Origin: CAYNKA01 sp964397655
Lineage (GTDB): Bacteria > Spirochaetota > Spirochaetia > DTKZ01
Assembly (NCBI GenBank): GCA_964397655.1
Contig: CAYNKA010000010.1
Span: 1 to 64,000, forward strand
Reading direction: 5' to 3'
Length of the DNA stretch: 64,000 nt
Every line of letters starts with the position of its first letter. Within the stretch, counting starts at the first letter, position 1. The notes below the pieces were generated by a model. The model had not been told where the DNA came from. It worked only from the letters and a program-made list of their open reading frames with translations, and searched no databases. Below, piece by piece: positions 8,369 through 16,044 of this stretch. A program made the translations under genes and the position numbers.

Positions 8369-10893
8369 GTCCTCGGCTTGGGTCCCCGGGTCGGCTCCGC
8401 ACGGAGCGGGTCCTCGGGCCAGTAGTGTCTGGGATAGCGGCCCCTCATCTCCTTCCTGACTTCCGGGTACGTGTTCTTCCAGAAGCTCGCGAGGTCCCGC
8501 GTGATCTGGAGCGGGCGCGAGGCGGGCGAGAGCAGCCTGAGCACGAGGGGCCTGCCGCAGATCCTCGGCGCGTCCGATAGGCCGAAGACCTCCTGGATCT
8601 TCGCCTCCAGGACGGGTTCGTCCCCGGAATAGTCTATCCTCCGCCTGCTCCCCGTTGGGAGTTCGATCGAGTCCGGGGCCTCGCGGTCCAGGTCGCGGCG
8701 GAACCCCGAGGCGAGCCCTTCGACCGCGCGGAGGAGCCCATCCTCAGAGATCACGGGTCTGCCCGAGCCCCCGAGCGCGGCCCGATCCAGGTACGGAACG
8801 AGCCATTCGGACGCGGACGCTGCGAGATCGGCGTCCGAGAGCCTCCCCGGCGGCCCGCCCGAGGCTCCCGCGGCGAAGGCCCTTATCCGCGCGAGAAGCC
8901 TCCTGCTTCGATCGCTCCACGGCAGGACGCCGAGTCCTCCGGCCGAGAGACGGCTCCCGAAGGACTCGATGACCGCCTCGGTGGCCGCCGCCTCCCCCTC
9001 CCTGTCTCCGGCCGGGACCCCGGCTCTGGAGAGTTCCAGCTTTCCCGCCTTCCGCACGAGAACGATCCTCGGCGAAGGCCCCCGCCATTCGACTTCCCGG
9101 ATTTCCGCTGCGAGCGGACCGAGTCTCCGCATCGCCGCTTCCTCGGAAAGCGGGAGCGCCATACGGATCGCGCCCGTCGACTCCCCGGCGTCCACGACCG
9201 GGGCGACGATCCATACAGAATCCGCGAGCTCGCCCGTGACGCCGCGGGGGAGCCTCGCCTTCCTTCCGTGGACGAAATCATAGGAACCGTCGCCGGCCTT
9301 CCTCGCGATCCTGTCGGGATAACCCGCGACTACGAGTTCGGCCGCTCCGGCTTCGTCCTCCCATGCCGGACCTCGTCCGCCCGAGGCGCCGAGAAGCCCG
9401 AGGATCCTTTCGGTCTCGCGCTCCGCCGCCCTCCGCCATGCGGGCGAGCCCTTGCCCAGGCGCAGGGCCTCGAGGCGGAGACGGAAGTCGGGCTCCCCTC
9501 TGAACGAAACCTCGTCCCTCTCCTCGATCAGGGCCGCGCAGGCCGCGGCGAGCCTGGGCGCGCCCGCGTCGAGTCCGGCGCGCACGATCACGCCGAGGCG
9601 GGGCGGGAGGCCGAGGGCGAGAATGCTCTTCCCCAGCCCGGTCGCGGTTCCGTTCGTCGCTACGGCTCCGAGTTCCTCGAGCAGCCGTCTCGCCTTGTTC
9701 CACGCCGCCCCGGGCGGAGGGTCGAGCCATCCGAGTCCGTCCGGACCGCAGGCTCCCCAGGCCGAGCATTCGAGCACGAGGCCGGAAAGGTCCGACCTCA
9801 GGATTTCGGGTTCCGTCTCGGGTCGGAGCGCCTCGCGCTCGCTCCAGAAGCGCACGCAGAGCCCCGGACCGAGGCGTCCCGCCCTTCCCTTCCGTTGGTC
9901 GGCCTGGGCCAGGGTCACGCGCTCCGTGACGAGGCGGTCCATGCCGGTCGCGGGATGGAAGCGGGTCGTGCGCGCCCAGCCCGAGTCCGCCACCGCGGCG
10001 ATCCCCGGCACGGTGAGGCTCGTCTCGGCCACCGAGGTCGCGAGGACGATCCGCGGCGGGAGACAGCCGGAGGCGCGGTCGTCTCCGCCGCGCGGAGCGA
10101 GCACCCTTCGCTGCTCCTCGAGGGGAAGCGACCCGTGGAGTGCGAGGACCTCCGCGGCGCCCGGCAGCGGCTTCGAGAGGAGCTCCGCTTCGGTCCTCCG
10201 TATCTCGGCGAGGCCGGGGAGGAACGCGAGGACGTCTCCGCCGCGCCCTTTCGGCCGGGCCGCGAGGAGGTCGCGGATGCCCTCGGCGAAGGGGGCCTCC
10301 CAGCCGCGCTCCGGCAGGGGCCGGTACTCCACCTCGACCGGATGCGTTCTGCCTGGGCAGTCCAGGACGGGCGCGCCTCCCAGAAACGAGGCTACCCTCG
10401 TCGCGTCAATGGTCGCGGACATGACGAGCACCGCGAGGTCGGGCCTCGCCCTCCTCGTCTCGAGCACGAGAGCGAGCGCGAGGTCGGCGTGCAGGGACCT
10501 CTCGTGGAATTCGTCGAAAACGACGAGGCCGACGCCGTCCAAAAGAGGATCGGCCTGGACGAGCCTGGTGAGGATGCCCTCGGTGAGCACCTCGATCCTC
10601 GTCCGCGGGCCGGTTTTCCGCTCGTTCCTCACCCGGAAGCCGGCGGTTTCGCCGAGACGTTCACCGAGGAGATCGGAGATGCGGGCCGCGGCTGCCGCCG
10701 CCGCCACACGACGCGGTTCGAGCATGAGGATCTTCCTGCCGCCGAGCCAGCCGGCGCCGAGGAGATAAGGCGGCACGAGGGTGGACTTGCCCGCCCCGGT
10801 CTCGGCGCAGAGTACGAGCGTCCTCCTTTCGCCGAGCAGGCGGGAAATTTCGGGGAGGAATTGCGTTATGGGGTAATCGGGAAGGACCGGCAC
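8365..10893 (-). CDS. hrpB: ATP-dependent RNA helicase HrpB
   Basis: An 842-residue DEAH-box helicase. Walker A AETGAGKST is at about 30-38, Walker B DEFH at 127-130, motif III SATIDA and motif VI QRKGRAGRLGPG follow, then the HA2/OB-like region and the HrpB-specific C-terminal domain ending in PRHYWPEDP. The length matches the family (about 810-850). Its role in bacteria is poorly known. The start is GTG at 10893; there is no ribosome binding site, but TATACT lies 7 bases before it, so the message may be leaderless. The 3' end overlaps ftsK by 4 bases in convergent orientation. Confidence 0.94.
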   Translation of the reverse strand: MPVLPDYPITQFLPEISRLLGERRTLVLCAETGAGKSTLVPPYLLGAGWLGGRKILMLEPRRVAAAAAAARISDLLGERLGETAGFRVRNERKTGPRTRIEVLTEGILTRLVQADPLLDGVGLVVFDEFHERSLHADLALALVLETRRARPDLAVLVMSATIDATRVASFLGGAPVLDCPGRTHPVEVEYRPLPERGWEAPFAEGIRDLLAARPKGRGGDVLAFLPGLAEIRRTEAELLSKPLPGAAEVLALHGSLPLEEQRRVLAPRGGDDRASGCLPPRIVLATSVAETSLTVPGIAAVADSGWARTTRFHPATGMDRLVTERVTLAQADQRKGRAGRLGPGLCVRFWSEREALRPETEPEILRSDLSGLVLECSAWGACGPDGLGWLDPPPGAAWNKARRLLEELGAVATNGTATGLGKSILALGLPPRLGVIVRAGLDAGAPRLAAACAALIEERDEVSFRGEPDFRLRLEALRLGKGSPAWRRAAERETERILGLLGASGGRGPAWEDEAGAAELVVAGYPDRIARKAGDGSYDFVHGRKARLPRGVTGELADSVWIVAPVVDAGESTGAIRMALPLSEEAAMRRLGPLAAEIREVEWRGPSPRIVLVRKAGKLELSRAGVPAGDREGEAAATEAVIESFGSRLSAGGLGVLPWSDRSRRLLARIRAFAAGASGGPPGRLSDADLAASASEWLVPYLDRAALGGSGRPVISEDGLLRAVEGLASGFRRDLDREAPDSIELPTGSRRRIDYSGDEPVLEAKIQEVFGLSDAPRICGRPLVLRLLSPASRPLQITRDLASFWKNTYPEVRKEMRGRYPRHYWPEDPLRAEPTRGPKPRT

Positions 10894-10900
10894 GGCCGGG

Positions 10901-10906
10901 AGTATA
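10901..10906 (-). promoter_or_regulatory. -10 box directly upstream of hrpB
   Basis: On the minus strand TATACT ends 7 bases before the GTG start of hrpB. The transcript would then begin at or next to the start codon. No convincing -35 box is visible (best match TTACCA, 17 bases further upstream). Confidence 0.45.
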
Positions 10907-10938
10907 CCCCGAACCGGCCGGACTGGTAAACGACGGGC

Positions 10939-12132
10939 TCAGCCCTCGGCGTATTTCTTGAGAAGCGCGAGGCCCTCGCGGATCTGAGCTGCGTCGATGC
11001 CCGAGTAGGCCATCCTGACGTATTTCCTGGTCTCGCCGGGAAGCGGACGGCCGAAATGGCCTCGCGTGCAGAAAGCGACGCCCGTCTTCGCCATGACGTC
11101 CTTGCGGAAGGCCTCGTAGTCAGTGAGGCCCTTCTTCGCCATGAGATCCGTCACGTCGGGGAAGAGATAGAAGGTCGCCTCGGGACGGTAGCAGCTCACG
11201 CCGGGGATCGTGTCCAGGATGTCCGCGGCAGCGTCCCTCCTCTCCTTCAAGATCCGGATTATCTCCCTCGCCCCGCTCTGGTCGCCGGTCAGGGCCTCCA
11301 CCCCCGCGATCTGAACGTACTGGTTCGTGCATGACTCGTCGTTGAGGTTGAGCCCCGCGATGTACCCGACGACCTTCTCCGGTCCCGCGGCGCAGCCCAG
11401 CCTCCAACCGGTCATCGCGTATTTCTTGGAGAAGGTGTAGAGGATGACGCAGCGATCCTCCATCCCCGGAAGGGAGGTGAGGGAGCGGGAGGCCCCGGAA
11501 TACCGTACGTCGAAATAGGCCTCGTCGCAGAGCACGTACAGGTCGTGCTTGAGGACGAATTCCGCGAGGGCCTCGAGATCCTCGGGAGGACACTCGGCCC
11601 CGGTCGGGTTGTGCATGTCGTTGAGGATGAGGAGCCTCGTCTTCGGCGTGACCGCCTTTTCGAGGGCCTCGAAATTGAAGAGGAAGTTGGTCTTTCCCGG
11701 CAGATAGCCGTAGGGCACCGCCTTCCCGCCGTGGAACTCGATCTGGGACTCGTAGATCGGAAAGCCGGGATTGGGATACAGGACCTCGTCTCCGGGGTTC
11801 ATGAGCGTGAGGAGGAATTTGCCGATCACCGGCTTGCCCCCGGGCTGCACGGCGATGTTCTTCGCGGCGTAATGCGTCCCGCGATGCGCGTTGAGTTCGT
11901 TCGCGAGGGCCTCCCTGAGTTCGGGTATTCCGGCGTTCGGAGCATAGCCCGTCTTTCCGTCCCGCATCGCCTTGTAGGCCGCTTCGATGATGTTCCGGGG
12001 CGTCTTCATGTTGAGGTCCCCGATGTGAAAGGGATAGACCTTGTTCCCGGCCGCGGCGAAGGCCTTCGCTTCAGCCGACACCGCGAACGCCGTTTCTGTG
12101 CCGAGATGAGATATCCGTTCCGCAGGCTTCAT
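10939..12132 (-). CDS. PLP-dependent aminotransferase, class I/II (AspC-like)
   Basis: A 397-residue fold-type I aminotransferase. Recognisable segments are the N-terminal GxYxxNAGIPELREA region, the cofactor-contact NDMHNPTG motif, DEAYFDVRYSG, and the Schiff-base lysine near residue 235 in FSKKYAMTGWRLG. The arginine that binds the substrate carboxylate is expected in KYVRMAYSG near the end. I placed the start at ATG 12132 because AAGGAGG lies 6 bases upstream; two further in-frame ATGs upstream (12171, 12153) lack such a site. Likely an aspartate, alanine or aromatic aminotransferase; substrate not determined. Confidence 0.92.
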   Translation of the reverse strand: MKPAERISHLGTETAFAVSAEAKAFAAAGNKVYPFHIGDLNMKTPRNIIEAAYKAMRDGKTGYAPNAGIPELREALANELNAHRGTHYAAKNIAVQPGGKPVIGKFLLTLMNPGDEVLYPNPGFPIYESQIEFHGGKAVPYGYLPGKTNFLFNFEALEKAVTPKTRLLILNDMHNPTGAECPPEDLEALAEFVLKHDLYVLCDEAYFDVRYSGASRSLTSLPGMEDRCVILYTFSKKYAMTGWRLGCAAGPEKVVGYIAGLNLNDESCTNQYVQIAGVEALTGDQSGAREIIRILKERRDAAADILDTIPGVSCYRPEATFYLFPDVTDLMAKKGLTDYEAFRKDVMAKTGVAFCTRGHFGRPLPGETRKYVRMAYSGIDAAQIREGLALLKKYAEG

Positions 12133-12192
12133 GTCCAGCCTCCTTGGCTTCATGTGAGGCGGATCGATCATCCCCCCATCCTCACTTACCTA

Positions 12193-12220
12193 AATATAAC
12201 CAAAATCCCGAATTTGTTAA
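12193..12220 (-). promoter_or_regulatory. Candidate promoter of the aminotransferase gene
   Basis: On the minus strand TTAACA (12215-12220), a 16-base spacer and TATATT (12193-12198) give a transcript start near 12186 and a leader of about 54 bases carrying AAGGAGG. Confidence 0.5.
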
Positions 12221-12287
12221 GCCCGCCCGAGCAGGGAACTATCGGCCTGCACCGGAGACCGGCACGTCTTCCTGGGCAGCCAAAAGG

Positions 12288-12318
12288 TTGCATTCCCGCG
12301 AGTTTGCATTAGTATAAT
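12288..12318 (+). promoter_or_regulatory. Candidate promoter with -10 box abutting the sensor-kinase start
   Basis: TTGCAT (12288-12293), a 19-base spacer and a perfect TATAAT (12313-12318) lie 4 bases before the ATG at 12323. There is no ribosome binding site. The signal peptide begins at this ATG, so a leaderless message is likely. Confidence 0.5.
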
Positions 12319-12322
12319 AAGT

Positions 12323-14542
12323 ATGCGCGCTCTTCTCTGTTCGGTTCTCTGCCTTCTCCTATCTGCGCTTTCGGCCGCCGGGGACGAACGGGCACGCGAT
12401 CCTTCCACCGTTCTCTTCATCGCGTCGACGAGTTCGATGAGCAGGGCCATGAAGATGCATGAAGCGTTTCTCTCTCGGTGGAAGGAACGGGAACCGGCGG
12501 TACGGGTCCTCTTCTACCCGCTGTCGGCCTACCTTTTCCCGCCGAAGAGCAGAGACTATGGCCTCATCGCCGAATCCATCGCCGCTCGGCTCGGGGGAGA
12601 GCCTCCGTCCCTCATAACCGCCTGGGGCGACCCCGCCCTGGTCCTCTCGCTCTCCTTGCGCGATGCCCGGTTCCCCTCGACTCCGATCATCGCCTTCGAC
12701 ATCATCGGCACCGACGTCGCGAAACGCGCAAGACTCACGGAGATGAAATCGCTCTACGTCGTCGAAATGGGAGATTTCGGAGCAAAGAACATTGAACTCG
12801 CGAAGACCATCTTTCCCGACAGGAAGAGGGTGGTCGTCCTTAATACGATAGGAGACGATTTCGCCAGAATCGAAAGCTTCAGGAAGGAATTCTCCTCCCG
12901 CTTTCCCGACCTCGACCTGGTTCTGTGCGTGAATCCCTCGCAGGCATCGGCGGACGCCGCGCTCCGCGAGGCTCCCGAGAAGAGCATGATCATAAACTAC
13001 AGCCCGGGATGGGTGGATCTGACCGGCCGGTTCCTCTCCGGAAAGGACTTTTCCAATTCCCTCTTCGCCTCCTACGGCCTCCCCGAGTTCGAATACATCC
13101 GCGAGTTCATCGACAAGGGCATGGCCGGAGGATTCGGGATTCCCGTCGAGGTCTGGGGGAGCAACATCGCGGAACAGGGACTCTCCCTCGTTTTCGACGG
13201 GAAAAAACCGCCGACTTGGTCTGACGCGTCGGAACTGGGGAGGGCGTTCGTCGACTGCGCCCAGCTCGCCCGGTTCGGCGTTCCGCTGAGCCGGGTGCCC
13301 CCCGGAGCCGAACTCGTCAACGAGCCTCCTTCGGCCTGGGTCCGTTATCAGCCCATTCTCCAACCGGGAATCGCGGTCATGATGCTCGCGCTCGCCGCTT
13401 CCGTCGTCGCGGCCGTTTTCAAGCGGCGGGAGAAGAGACTTCTGCTCGAGGCGAATGCATGTCTGGAGAAGGAAGTCGCGGAACGCACGGCAGACCTGCG
13501 CGACTCGAACGAGGAACTGGCTGCAGCCAATTCGAACCTCAGGGCCGCGATACGGCGTACCGAGGAAATGCAGGAAAACGTACTTCGATCCGCGCGTGAG
13601 ATCACCCTCGGCCGGTTCGCCGCCGCCATGGCCAACGGCCTCAACAGCCCCCTCAACGCAGTCCGTTCGGCGGGCGCCGCCCTCAAATCGATCGCCTCGG
13701 TCGGAGAAAACGGACTCGCCGACTACCTTCTCTCCCTGAACGAAGCACAGCGCGCCCTCTTTTCCCGCCACGCGGACAAGGTCGTCTCCGGTTCGGCGGA
13801 AGGCGAGACGATCCTCTCGGGAACGGACGTCATCGAACTCGAGCGCAGGTTCGGGAGCCTCCTTCCCGGCGACTGGGCCTCCCTCGCCGCCGATCTCGCG
13901 GATTCCGGTCTCGCCGGCCTCGACGATGCGGCTCTCGCGGAATTCGCGACCGAAGACGGCAGGGCGGCGGCGCGGGCGCTCTACGGCCTCTCGATCCTCG
14001 TGCGCTCCGCCTGGATCATCGACGAGTCCGTGGATCGCGCGGTCGACGTGGTCAGGACCGTTCACGATTACGTTTCAGGCGTCGAAACGGAGACCTCCGG
14101 CCCCGCCGACCTCCGCGCAACCGTAAAGCGCGCCCTGCTCCTCTTCAAGAATCGCCTTCCGGCCTCGGTTACGCTCCGCACGGAATACGAGGATGTGCCT
14201 GAGGTCCGTGGTTCGGAATCCATGTACTCGAGGGTCTGGATCCATCTCATCCAGAACGCCCTCCAGGCCATGCCCGAAGGGGGAAGACTCGACGTTTCGG
14301 TGCGGAAGGAAGGGGATTTCGCGACGGTATCCGTCGGAGACGAGGGGATCGGCATCGATCCTTCCGTGGCTGACCGCATCTTCGAACCGTTCTTAACGAC
14401 GAAGCCTTTGGCGGAGGGGATGGGTCTCGGGCTCGCTTACTGCAGGCGCTCCATCGAGAGTGTGGGAGGCTCGATCGAGTTCTTCCGCAAGGAAAGGGGA
14501 ACGGTCTTCCTGGTTCGGGTACCGACGGGAGGCTCGCAATGA
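12323..14542 (+). CDS. Sensor-kinase-like membrane protein with substrate-binding-type periplasmic domain; phospho-acceptor His missing
   Basis: A 739-residue protein. A signal peptide (about 1-19) leads to a periplasmic domain of about 300 residues that resembles ABC substrate-binding proteins of the PF04392/YtrR type. It contains repeated Rossmann-like elements such as PSLITAWGDPAL and the ending GIPVEVWGSNIAEQGL. A membrane helix lies at about 344-367, then a coiled coil (about 380-420), a dimerisation helix and an HATPase domain. The ATPase boxes are intact: HLIQNALQAMP near 641, DEGIGID near 674, GMGLGLAYCRRSI. The H-box reads AAAMANGLNSPLNAV, with Asn438 where the phosphorylated His should be. 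About 95 extra residues separate the two dimerisation helices. It overlaps the receiver gene by 4 bases. Confidence 0.85.
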   Translation: MRALLCSVLCLLLSALSAAGDERARDPSTVLFIASTSSMSRAMKMHEAFLSRWKEREPAVRVLFYPLSAYLFPPKSRDYGLIAESIAARLGGEPPSLITAWGDPALVLSLSLRDARFPSTPIIAFDIIGTDVAKRARLTEMKSLYVVEMGDFGAKNIELAKTIFPDRKRVVVLNTIGDDFARIESFRKEFSSRFPDLDLVLCVNPSQASADAALREAPEKSMIINYSPGWVDLTGRFLSGKDFSNSLFASYGLPEFEYIREFIDKGMAGGFGIPVEVWGSNIAEQGLSLVFDGKKPPTWSDASELGRAFVDCAQLARFGVPLSRVPPGAELVNEPPSAWVRYQPILQPGIAVMMLALAASVVAAVFKRREKRLLLEANACLEKEVAERTADLRDSNEELAAANSNLRAAIRRTEEMQENVLRSAREITLGRFAAAMANGLNSPLNAVRSAGAALKSIASVGENGLADYLLSLNEAQRALFSRHADKVVSGSAEGETILSGTDVIELERRFGSLLPGDWASLAADLADSGLAGLDDAALAEFATEDGRAAARALYGLSILVRSAWIIDESVDRAVDVVRTVHDYVSGVETETSGPADLRATVKRALLLFKNRLPASVTLRTEYEDVPEVRGSESMYSRVWIHLIQNALQAMPEGGRLDVSVRKEGDFATVSVGDEGIGIDPSVADRIFEPFLTTKPLAEGMGLGLAYCRRSIESVGGSIEFFRKERGTVFLVRVPTGGSQ

Positions 14543-14937
14543 CCGGCAAGCGGGCCATTCTCATAGTCGACGACGAGGCCATCCTTCTCCTCTCCATGAA
14601 ACAGGAACTCAGGTTGAAATTCGGCTGTGCGTACCATTACGAAACCGCGCTCAGCGCAGAGCAGGGTTTCGCGGCCATGGACCGGCTCGAGAAGCTGGGC
14701 ATCGAGGTCCCCCTCGTCATATCGGACTGGCTCATGCCGGGGATGCGGGGCGACGCGTTCCTCAGGCGTATTCGGGAAAGAAGTCCGGGAACGAAACTCG
14801 TGCTCCTCAGCGGACACGCGGACAGGTCCCAAATGGAGGAACTCTCCGCCGAGATCGGACTCCTCTCCTTCATGAGCAAGCCCTACGTCTCCTCGACGCT
14901 CTACGACGTCGTATACCGGGCGATGAAGACGGACTGA
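14539..14937 (+). CDS. Single-domain response regulator (CheY-like receiver)
   Basis: A 132-residue stand-alone receiver domain. It has the acidic pair in IVDDEA, the phospho-acceptor D63 in ISDWLMPGM, the switch Ser in LLSGHA and the conserved Lys in SFMSKPYV. No output domain follows. The ATG overlaps the TGA of the kinase-like gene (ATGA), so the two proteins are a matched pair. Because the partner lacks its phospho-acceptor His, this receiver must be phosphorylated by another kinase, or the partner may act as a phosphatase or binding platform. That last point is inference. Confidence 0.9.
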   Translation: MTGKRAILIVDDEAILLLSMKQELRLKFGCAYHYETALSAEQGFAAMDRLEKLGIEVPLVISDWLMPGMRGDAFLRRIRERSPGTKLVLLSGHADRSQMEELSAEIGLLSFMSKPYVSSTLYDVVYRAMKTD

Positions 14938-14971
14938 GGTCCAGAGGATCGCTTGTTCCCGATTTTCCCGC

Positions 14972-15000
14972 TTGACCGTTCGCGATTCCCGGGCGAAACT
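14972..15000 (+). promoter_or_regulatory. Candidate promoter of the glucosaminidase lipoprotein gene
   Basis: TTGACC (14972-14977), a 17-base spacer and a weak -10 GAAACT (14995-15000), 8 bases before the ATG at 15009. No ribosome binding site is present. Confidence 0.35.
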
Positions 15001-15008
15001 ACCCGTAC

Positions 15009-15644
15009 ATGAAAACTCCACCGACGATCCCGATCCGGCGGGCCGGCTTATTCGGGGCGTTCATCGCCGGCCTCGTCCTCGCTTCCTGCGCCGGGCTCCC
15101 CGAGCCTCTTCCGGCGGAACGCTTGCCTCCGGAAAAGGTTCCCGAGCGAGCGGCTCCCAGCCTCGTGATCGCGTCGCCGGGAACCAGGACGGAAAGCCAG
15201 CTCGCCGCATTTCTCAGGAAAGGCAATCCCTCGGTTTCCGAGGAACGGGCCGCGGAATTCGCGAGGATCTACCGGGAGGAGGCGGCCGCGGAGGGGATCA
15301 ACCACGACATCGCCTTCTGCCAGATGCTTCTCGAGACCGGGTTCCTCAAATTCGGGGGCACGGCGAAACCCGAGCAGAACAACTTCTGCGGATTGGGCGT
15401 GACGGACTCCAGGACTCCCGGGGAGTCGTTTCCCACCGTAAGGCTCGGGATCAGGGCCCACATTCAGCACCTCAAGGCCTACGGCTCGAAAGAGCCCCTC
15501 CGCGGCGACCTCGTCGACCGCAGGTTCAAATACGTGAAACGGGGCATAGCCCCCACGGTGGACGGTCTCACGGGACGCTGGGCGGCGGATCCGGCCTACG
15601 GGAGAAAAATCGGAGACCTGCTCCGGGGGCTGTACTCGCTCTAG
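15009..15644 (+). CDS. Glucosaminidase-family lipoprotein
   Basis: A 211-residue exported lipoprotein. The N-terminus has arginines, a hydrophobic stretch and the lipobox LASC (Cys about 27), followed by a proline-rich linker. The C-terminal two-thirds match the PF01832 glucosaminidase fold: IAFCQMLLETGFLKFGG carries the likely catalytic Glu, NNFCGLGV is the conserved N-F-x-G-L-G motif, and GIRAHIQHLKAY follows. It probably cuts the glycan of peptidoglycan, anchored to a membrane. It ends IGDLLRGLYSL. Being close to envelope and flagellar genes, a role in wall remodelling is plausible. Confidence 0.85.
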   Translation: MKTPPTIPIRRAGLFGAFIAGLVLASCAGLPEPLPAERLPPEKVPERAAPSLVIASPGTRTESQLAAFLRKGNPSVSEERAAEFARIYREEAAAEGINHDIAFCQMLLETGFLKFGGTAKPEQNNFCGLGVTDSRTPGESFPTVRLGIRAHIQHLKAYGSKEPLRGDLVDRRFKYVKRGIAPTVDGLTGRWAADPAYGRKIGDLLRGLYSL

Positions 15645-15675
15645 CGCCGCATCCTCCCCGACCGGACATCTCCAC

Positions 15676-15705
15676 TTGCGTTCGGGCCCGGATCGAACCT
15701 ATAGT
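15676..15705 (+). promoter_or_regulatory. Candidate leaderless promoter of the zinc-ribbon gene
   Basis: TTGCGT (15676-15681), an 18-base spacer and TATAGT (15700-15705), 6 bases before the ATG at 15712. Transcription would start at the first base of the start codon. Confidence 0.55.
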
Positions 15706-15711
15706 AGAGAT

Positions 15712-15987
15712 ATGGAATCCTTACGGTTCTGTTCCCGGTGCGGCGGCATTCTGGAGAAAGGCTTTCTCTATTGCCCATACTGCGGCATGGAACTCGTCTC
15801 CAGGCCGATTCCTGAAAAAATTCTGTCGAAATCTTTCGAACGGCTCGAAGTCCAGGCGATGGCCTCGTCCCTGCGCCGGCTCGACGGCTGCGGAGACGCA
15901 CTCGACAGGATGGAAAAGGAGCTGGACTCTTTTCTCGGAGGAAAAAGGGTAAAAAAACCGAGGGCGGATGCCGATTTAGAATGGTAG
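15712..15987 (+). CDS. Small zinc-ribbon protein
   Basis: A 91-residue protein of unknown function. Residues about 6-25 hold two CxxC knuckles (FCSRCGG and YCPYCGM), the pattern of a single four-Cys zinc ribbon. The rest is charged and probably helical, ending in basic residues (GGKRVKKPRADADLEW). The start at 15712 is preferred over an upstream in-frame ATG because the ribbon begins directly after it and a promoter lies just upstream. It could be a regulatory or scaffold protein; nothing in the context decides. Confidence 0.7.
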   Translation: MESLRFCSRCGGILEKGFLYCPYCGMELVSRPIPEKILSKSFERLEVQAMASSLRRLDGCGDALDRMEKELDSFLGGKRVKKPRADADLEW

Positions 15988-16044
15988 GGCCCGATACGAC
16001 CGCCTTCGGTCACGACGGCCCCCCATGAAGAAGAGGGTATCGCG

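Noticed and set aside
5893..8580. An 895-codon plus-strand frame overlapping ftsK
   Set aside because: It is a +1 shadow of ftsK with Arg/Gly/Pro-rich nonsense sequence.
12241..12322. A possible small RNA between the aminotransferase and the sensor kinase
   Set aside because: No terminator or conserved fold is visible. The stretch is explained by two divergent promoters.
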